Of a stretch of 8,681 nt of DNA, positions 6,374-8,681 are shown piece by piece. Positions within the stretch are counted from its first letter, which is position 1. The number at the start of each line of letters is the position of its first letter. The DNA comes from Candidatus Nanohalarchaeota archaeon (GTDB taxonomy: Archaea > EX4484-52 > B79-G9). A program made the translations under genes and the position numbers. The DNA lies in the NCBI GenBank assembly GCA_017610545.1, contig JAFCBV010000017.1, positions 1-8,681 of the forward strand, written 5' to 3'. The notes under the pieces are model-generated. The model saw nothing but the letters and a program-made list of their open reading frames with translations. It ran no database searches and was not told where the DNA came from.

Positions 6374-6435
6374 TGAAGCAAATCATGGAATTCCACGATG
6401 ATGTTCGGTAGGCTTTTCAAGCTTTCCGACGGCTC
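6374..6435 (-). repeat. Dispersed ~60-base repeat, copy 2
   Basis: On the minus strand it starts with TGAGCCGTCGGAAAGCTTGA, continues AAAGCCTACCGAAC, and ends with GTGGAATTCCATGATTT. The last part matches GTGGATTTTCATGATTT of the other copies at 15 of 17 positions. It is the most diverged at its 3' end. It forms part of the left arm of the inverted arrangement. Confidence 0.6.
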
Positions 6436-6462
6436 ACTCCGAAATTAAAACGAGCACGCCAA
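6431..6462 (-). repeat. Linker repeat between copies 1 and 2, inverted copy of 8329-8360
   Basis: The minus strand reads GCGTGCTCGTTTTAATTTCG followed by GAGTGAGCC. The plus strand at 8329-8360 reads GCATGCTCGATTTAATTTCG then GTGCGAGCC, identical at 26 of 32 aligned bases. The inverted repeat is therefore longer than the ~60-base units alone. Confidence 0.6.
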
Positions 6463-6472
6463 TTTCGGTTCG

Positions 6473-6536
6473 CTCATAAAAAATCATGAAAATCTACTAT
6501 GTCGTTGATTAAGTTTTTCAAGCTTTCCGACGGCTC
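6473..6536 (-). repeat. Dispersed ~60-base repeat, copy 1
   Basis: The minus strand carries GAGCCGTCGGAAAGCTTGAA at one end and GATTTTCATGATTTTTTATG, followed by AGCGAACC, at the other. The first 22 bases recur almost exactly in copy 2, 101 bases away (only one difference within CTTTTCAAGCTTTCCGACGG as read on the plus strand). Confidence 0.65.
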
Positions 6537-6586
6537 AGCTCATGCGGACTTGCGAGCATACCTCGCATGGCTTCGCTCGTCGTAAA

Positions 6587-6665
6587 TGCAGGGGAAGGGA
6601 TTTGGACTCCCGAATGGACTAACCAACCGGGCCCTGAACCCGGCGCCGTTGACCGCTTGGCTACC
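6587..6665 (-). pseudogene. Degenerate tRNA-Leu(CAG) fragment (tRNA nucleotides 6-84)
   Basis: Aligns with the intact tRNA-Leu at 8118-8196 with only three differences in 79 bases, and homology stops abruptly at both ends. The 5' strand of the acceptor stem is lost (AGAATGG stands where GCAGGGG should be, leaving about three pairs). All three substitutions fall in the T-arm: the second T of TTCAAAT (position 55) becomes C, and one T-stem pair becomes an A-C mismatch, so the T-arm and acceptor stem cannot work. The anticodon and variable arms are untouched. Such a 3' portion is what remains at the far end of an element integrated in a tRNA gene. Simple duplication followed by decay is the alternative. 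Confidence 0.8.
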
Positions 6666-6719
6666 ATTCTTTGCAAAGCCGAACATGTAAAGAACATTAG
6701 CACAGAAGTTATTGATACA

Positions 6720-7262
6720 TTATTTTAATTCATCCAAAAGCTTTTCCATTTCAAGGCTGAATTCTTTTGCCCTTGTGAGGGAAGTTTTAGCTTTCGAATG
6801 CTTCTCGATTTCTATTGTCCGATACTGAACAAGGCCTCGTTTATTTCTTTCAAAATCAAATGACTCTACTAAAGCGTCTGCTTTTATTCCAGCAAGATTC
6901 AGGGCTTCATCTTTTGTTTCTTCGTATTTTTCAAGCAACAAAGTCTCCTTTAGCTTTTTTCGGACAAAAACAATCATGGCGTCCGCAGTTACTTTATGGG
7001 CAATCTTTCCACCCACCTTATAGCCAAGCCTCAATAGAACAGCGTTTGCATAATAGAACATTGAGTAGTACGAACAGACAATAACCCATAAATCAGAAAG
7101 ATTCTGCTGGTGAATTTCTTCTGCCACCCGTAGGCTCTCTTTTGAATTCCTGAGAAGAACATCCATTACAGGCCTCATTACAATCGATTTTTTCAGCAGC
7201 CCTTCCTGCAAATAAGATTTTACGTTGCTTTCCGCTTCCTTTATTCGATTCTTATCCAGCAT
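6720..7262 (-). CDS. HEPN-domain protein (probable toxin of MNT/HEPN pair)
   Basis: 180-residue, almost wholly helical protein. The segment LWVIVCSYYSMFYYANAVLL (58-77), then LGYKVGGKIAHKVT, is typical of HEPN domains (the 'YYaMFhAAxALL...G...H' pattern). HEPN toxins are RNases using an R-x(4-6)-H motif, and in the best-known MNT/HEPN pair (RX4HXY) the antitoxin AMPylates the Tyr. Here the matching region reads ERNKRGLVQYRT (138-149). Y147 fits the modified Tyr and R139 the Arg, but the His position is V145, so the canonical nuclease His seems absent. A possible R148-x6-H155 lies just beyond. The start codon overlaps the end of the MNT gene by 11 bases (translational coupling). Toxin role is inferred from family and partner; a non-toxic paired role is also possible. 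Confidence 0.8.
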   Translation of the reverse strand: MLDKNRIKEAESNVKSYLQEGLLKKSIVMRPVMDVLLRNSKESLRVAEEIHQQNLSDLWVIVCSYYSMFYYANAVLLRLGYKVGGKIAHKVTADAMIVFVRKKLKETLLLEKYEETKDEALNLAGIKADALVESFDFERNKRGLVQYRTIEIEKHSKAKTSLTRAKEFSLEMEKLLDELK

Positions 7263-7818
7263 TTTTTATCAGCCTGTAGTATTCCTCTATTCCGAGCAAG
7301 ATGACATTGTTTTTGATTGCTTCACTTACAACAGTAAATTCCTTTAGTTTTGCCATGTGAATAAATTCTTCATAAGTTACGTACGTTAAGTGTATTTTTT
7401 TTGGCAATAGCGAGAGCGTGGCATGTATCTCTTTTTCATCACCCCCGACAGCCAATATGTCGATGTCTGAGTGCCTGTTCGCTGTTCCTCTGGCATGAGA
7501 GCCGAATAGCAATGCAACAAAAAAGAAGTTGAGTTCTGCCAGCCTGTTTGAGAGAACCAGAAAATCCTTGTTCCTAAACAATTCCGTTCTCTTTGCGTAT
7601 TCTGCATCGAAAACCTTATCGCTAAATTTTGACCTAAATTCACATATCTTCGAATTACCTACTTTGGTGACTTTAATCAATCCTTCTTTTTCAAGTGCCA
7701 CAACTTTTTCGTATGCTATGCGGTAGTTTATTTTCAGCGCTTCAGCTATCTTTTTTATTGTAAATTTTTCCTCACTGTTTTCAATCAGCAGTTTCAGTAT
7801 CTTTATGTCGCTGTTCAT
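7252..7818 (-). CDS. wHTH-MNT minimal nucleotidyltransferase (probable antitoxin/regulator)
   Basis: 188-residue protein in two parts. Residues ~1-65 form a winged helix: helices through LKLLIENS and TIKKIAEALKI, a recognition helix at NYRIAYEKVVALEKEG, and the wing LIKVTKVGNSKICEF. Residues ~95-180 form a minimal nucleotidyltransferase fold with LFGSHARG (104-111) and SDIDIL (117-122), whose D118 and D120 bind metal. The third carboxylate expected on a later strand is not obvious in KKIHLTYVTYEEF. MNT antitoxins neutralise HEPN toxins by AMPylating them. The N-terminal DNA-binding domain and the tandem palindromes in its promoter suggest autoregulation. It is the first gene of a two-gene operon, and HEPN begins within its last codons. 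Confidence 0.85.
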   Translation of the reverse strand: MNSDIKILKLLIENSEEKFTIKKIAEALKINYRIAYEKVVALEKEGLIKVTKVGNSKICEFRSKFSDKVFDAEYAKRTELFRNKDFLVLSNRLAELNFFFVALLFGSHARGTANRHSDIDILAVGGDEKEIHATLSLLPKKIHLTYVTYEEFIHMAKLKEFTVVSEAIKNNVILLGIEEYYRLIKNAG

Positions 7819-7822
7819 AACT

Positions 7823-7858
7823 ATTACCTATTGTAATAATACTATTACTTAAAGTAAT
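7823..7858. promoter_or_regulatory. Tandem palindromic operator of the MNT/HEPN operon
   Basis: Two 15-base palindromes of the same form, ATTAC-N5-GTAAT, lie at 7823-7837 (CTATT centre) and 7844-7858 (TTAAA centre). They are exactly 21 bases apart, two helical turns on the same face. The distal site overlaps the TATA-like box and the proximal site covers the expected transcription start, directly before the ATG at 7818. A dimeric winged-helix repressor, most simply the MNT protein itself, is the natural ligand (inferred). Confidence 0.7.
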
Positions 7859-7864
7859 ATAAAG
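7857..7864 (-). promoter_or_regulatory. TATA-like box of the MNT/HEPN operon
   Basis: The minus strand reads CTTTATAT. Transcription would start ~25 bases on, near 7835, inside the proximal palindrome. This leaves a leader of about 17 bases, unlike the leaderless genes elsewhere in the window. Confidence 0.45.
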
Positions 7865-8117
7865 TTTTTGTGCATTAATCTACATAGATTACATCATATC
7901 TATGTGATTACCCAATGCAAAGATGCGCTTATATGTGTAATTGTATGGTGTTGCCAATAGACCATGCCGTCTGGAGACGTGTTCAACGATAACCAAAACA
8001 CACGTTTATTTTATATAAATTATCTGAATTGCATTTTTTCTTATTTTTACTATCAACATCCATACATTCCACGTACCACCATGTTGATGAGGGTATGGGC
8101 TTTTCATTCATGATGTA
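7865..8117. other. AT-rich intergenic stretch with inverted repeats
   Basis: No convincing gene apart from the weak small frame at 7983-8111. It holds a perfect dyad ACATAGAT-N8-ATCTATGT (7882-7889 with 7898-7905), whose centre lies 76 bases upstream of the MNT start codon, and a tight dyad CGTCT-GG-AGACG near 7970-7981. The sequence TTTATTTTATATAAATTAT at ~8004-8022 is strongly A/T-rich. These could be further operator sites or remnants of mobile DNA. Confidence 0.4.
7983..8111 (-). CDS. Possible 42-residue small protein (weak)
   Basis: Begins MNEKPIPSSTWWYVECMDVD, a few bases after the tRNA-Leu 3' end on the same strand, and ends in NVCFGYR. It contains a Trp pair and three Cys, and its middle is Lys/Asn-rich. 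No promoter or ribosome site of its own is visible. It could only be expressed by read-through from the tRNA. The unusual composition may simply reflect A/T-rich non-coding DNA. Function unknown. Confidence 0.2.
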   Translation of the reverse strand: MNEKPIPSSTWWYVECMDVDSKNKKKCNSDNLYKINVCFGYR

Positions 8118-8201
8118 TGCAGGGGAGGGGATTTGAACCCCCGAATGGACTAACCAACCGGGCCCTGAACCCGGCGCCGTTGACCGCTTGGCTACCCCTG
8201 C
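8118..8201 (-). tRNA. tRNA-Leu (anticodon CAG)
   Basis: Class II tRNA of 84 bases. The acceptor stem GCAGGGG pairs perfectly with CCCCTGC, with discriminator A and no encoded CCA. The D-arm is GCC...GGC with GG in the loop. The anticodon stem CCGGG/CCCGG holds the loop TTCAGGG, hence anticodon CAG, reading CUG. The long variable arm has TGG/CCA pairing. The T-arm is GGGGG-TTCAAAT-CCCCT. A74-equivalent discriminator and class II shape are both leucine identity features. There is no intron. No clear TATA-like box is seen upstream; that side is occupied by G/C-rich repeats. Confidence 0.97.
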
Positions 8202-8220
8202 GTTTTTTGGTGAGTGAGTC

Positions 8221-8248
8221 CGCAAGCGACAAGCTCGTTTTGCTTGCG
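8221..8248. repeat. Inverted repeat, CGCAAGC/GCTTGCG
   Basis: A perfect 7-base stem with a 14-base loop lies ~20 bases upstream of the tRNA 5' end, where a promoter would be expected. It is preceded by TGAGTGAGTCC (8211-8221), a tract that recurs at 8461-8469 and 8652-8661. Confidence 0.5.
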
Positions 8249-8261
8249 AGGCGAACTATCC

Positions 8262-8312
8262 AAAAAGCTTGAAAAGCCCATCCAACTGATTCTGTGGATT
8301 TTCATGATTTTT
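8262..8312 (+). repeat. Dispersed ~60-base repeat, copy 3
   Basis: Starts AAAAAGCTTGAAAAGCCCAT and ends GTGGATTTTCATGATTTTTA. Opposite in orientation to copies 1 and 2, so together they flank the tRNA/MNT/HEPN island as inverted repeats. The linker repeat (8329-8360) follows it in the same relative order as on the left arm. Confidence 0.65.
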
Positions 8313-8328
8313 AGCACATAAATCCAAA

Positions 8329-8360
8329 TCAGCATGCTCGATTTAATTTCGGTGCGAGCC
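8329..8360 (+). repeat. Linker repeat, inverted copy of 6431-6462
   Basis: GCATGCTCGATTTAATTTCG followed by GTGCGAGCC. It shares 26 of 32 bases with the minus strand of 6431-6462. Its position after copy 3 mirrors that of its partner after copy 1. Confidence 0.6.
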
Positions 8361-8389
8361 ATTAAAACCATTTCGCTTGCGCTCTAAGG

Positions 8390-8410
8390 TTTCCAAACTT
8401 CGTTTGGAAA
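8390..8410. repeat. Perfect 9-base hairpin
   Basis: TTTCCAAAC (8390-8398), spacer TTC, GTTTGGAAA (8402-8410). It immediately precedes copy 4 of the dispersed repeat and shares its GGAAA with the start of that copy. No T-run follows, so it is not a typical terminator. Confidence 0.6.
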
Positions 8411-8470
8411 AGCATGAAACGCCTATCCAGCCGAACTTGTGGATTTTCATGATTTTTAATGAGTGAGCCC
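8405..8470 (+). repeat. Dispersed ~60-base repeat, copy 4
   Basis: Runs TGGAAAAGCATGAAACGCCT, ATCCAGCCGAACTT, then GTGGATTTTCATGATTTTTA and ATGAGTGAGCCC. It has the same layout as copies 1-3, with small changes in the first block (GCATGAAACGCC for GCTTGAAAAGCC). Its 3' end matches the ATGAGCGAACC end of copy 1. Confidence 0.65.
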
Positions 8471-8569
8471 GAAAATCCGAACTATCTGCATATACGGACT
8501 TTTTGAGGTATCTGCATGAAGTGTTCGCATGATACATTTAAAACGCTTTCACTTGACCCCAATAATCTT

Positions 8570-8659
8570 ATGAGAAAAAATAAGGAGGTTATTGTTTATC
8601 GAAAGCGCGTTAAACCCACGGAGTCCGTTAATATTTACTCCGTTTTTGAGAGTGAGTGA
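8570..8659 (+). CDS. Possible 29-residue basic peptide (weak)
   Basis: ATG at 8570 opens a frame MRKNKEVIVYRKRVKPTESV ending at TGA 8657-8659. A TATA-like ACATTTAAAA (8534-8543) is centred ~31 bases upstream, slightly far. A perfect AAGGAGG lies inside the frame at 8582-8588 and may instead serve a different start in a frame that stays open to the window edge. The small size and the hairpin covering its 3' half make it doubtful. Confidence 0.2.
   Translation: MRKNKEVIVYRKRVKPTESVNIYSVFESE
8618..8647. terminator. Hairpin followed by T-run, terminator-like
   Basis: ACGGAGT (8618-8624) pairs perfectly with ACTCCGT (8637-8643) across a 12-base loop, and TTTT follows. The shape is like an intrinsic terminator for plus-strand transcription. 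Archaea mainly use T-runs, so the hairpin itself may have another role. Confidence 0.35.
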
Positions 8660-8681
8660 GTCATGCCCTTCTGATTCTTTC

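Larger units (their letters stand above)
6587..8201. mobile_element. Putative tRNA-Leu-bounded island carrying the MNT/HEPN module
   Basis: Read on the minus strand, the order is intact tRNA-Leu, ~250 bases of AT-rich DNA, MNT, HEPN, then the tRNA 3' portion. This matches attL-element-attR for tRNA-targeted integration, with 79-base direct repeats 1531 bases apart. No integrase, replication gene or other mobility gene is present, so it would be a deleted remnant or a passively mobilised cassette. Interpretation is inference; the direct repeats themselves are seen. Confidence 0.45.

Noticed and set aside
6518..6703. 61-residue minus-strand frame over the tRNA fragment, sharing a peptide with the frame over the intact tRNA
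   Set aside because: The shared peptide KRSTAPGSGPGWLVHSGVQI is just translated tRNA-Leu sequence, a common annotation artefact.
6374..8470. CRISPR array made of the four ~60-base repeats
   Set aside because: The copies are too long, too diverged, unevenly spaced and in opposite orientations, and no cas genes are present.
8343..8537. 64-residue minus-strand frame in the right repeat region
   Set aside because: It runs across the dispersed repeat and the hairpin, with no promoter and no coding character.

Overview
The window looks archaeal. It carries a FEN-1 flap endonuclease whose active-site residues fall exactly at the archaeal positions. Nearly every start codon has an AT-rich TATA-like box centred about 25 bases upstream, which implies leaderless transcripts and few Shine-Dalgarno sites. 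It also has a class II tRNA-Leu. A bacterial-type UvrB in this setting fits archaea that acquired UvrABC by transfer. A small-genome or DPANN-type lineage is possible, but that is inference and the sequence does not prove it.

Layout. 1-403 (-): 5' end of a gene for a CheD-like deamidase-fold protein, cut by the window edge. 458-1483 (-): FEN-1. 1563-2342 (+): HAD-family (NagD/p-nitrophenyl-phosphatase type) phosphatase, divergent from fen. 2396-3034: an unrecognised 115-residue protein gene lying between two similar, apparently structured ~100-base sequences, which I propose as paired non-coding RNAs. 3034-3570 (-): unrecognised 178-residue protein. 3663-4397 (+): sugar-phosphate nucleotidyltransferase, converging with a 4-base overlap on uvrB (4394-6331, -).

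From 6370 to the end the character changes to accessory DNA. A wHTH-MNT nucleotidyltransferase and a HEPN protein form an overlapping two-gene operon (6720-7818, -), a toxin-antitoxin-like module. Two tandem palindromes sit in its promoter. The module lies between an intact tRNA-Leu(CAG) gene (8118-8201, -) and a degenerate copy of tRNA nucleotides 6-84 (6587-6665, same strand). That is the classic footprint of an element inserted in a tRNA gene, although no integrase is present. Outside both tRNA copies lie four copies of a ~60-base repeat in inverted arrangement (two on the minus strand at 6374-6536, two on the plus strand at 8262-8470), in hairpin-rich DNA.

The housekeeping genes (DNA flap processing, excision repair, sugar activation, phosphatase) are mostly single-gene units with their own promoters and show no shared pathway, apart from the loose DNA-repair link between FEN-1 and UvrB. 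The most interesting parts are the paired RNA candidates around the orphan gene and the tRNA-bounded MNT/HEPN island.
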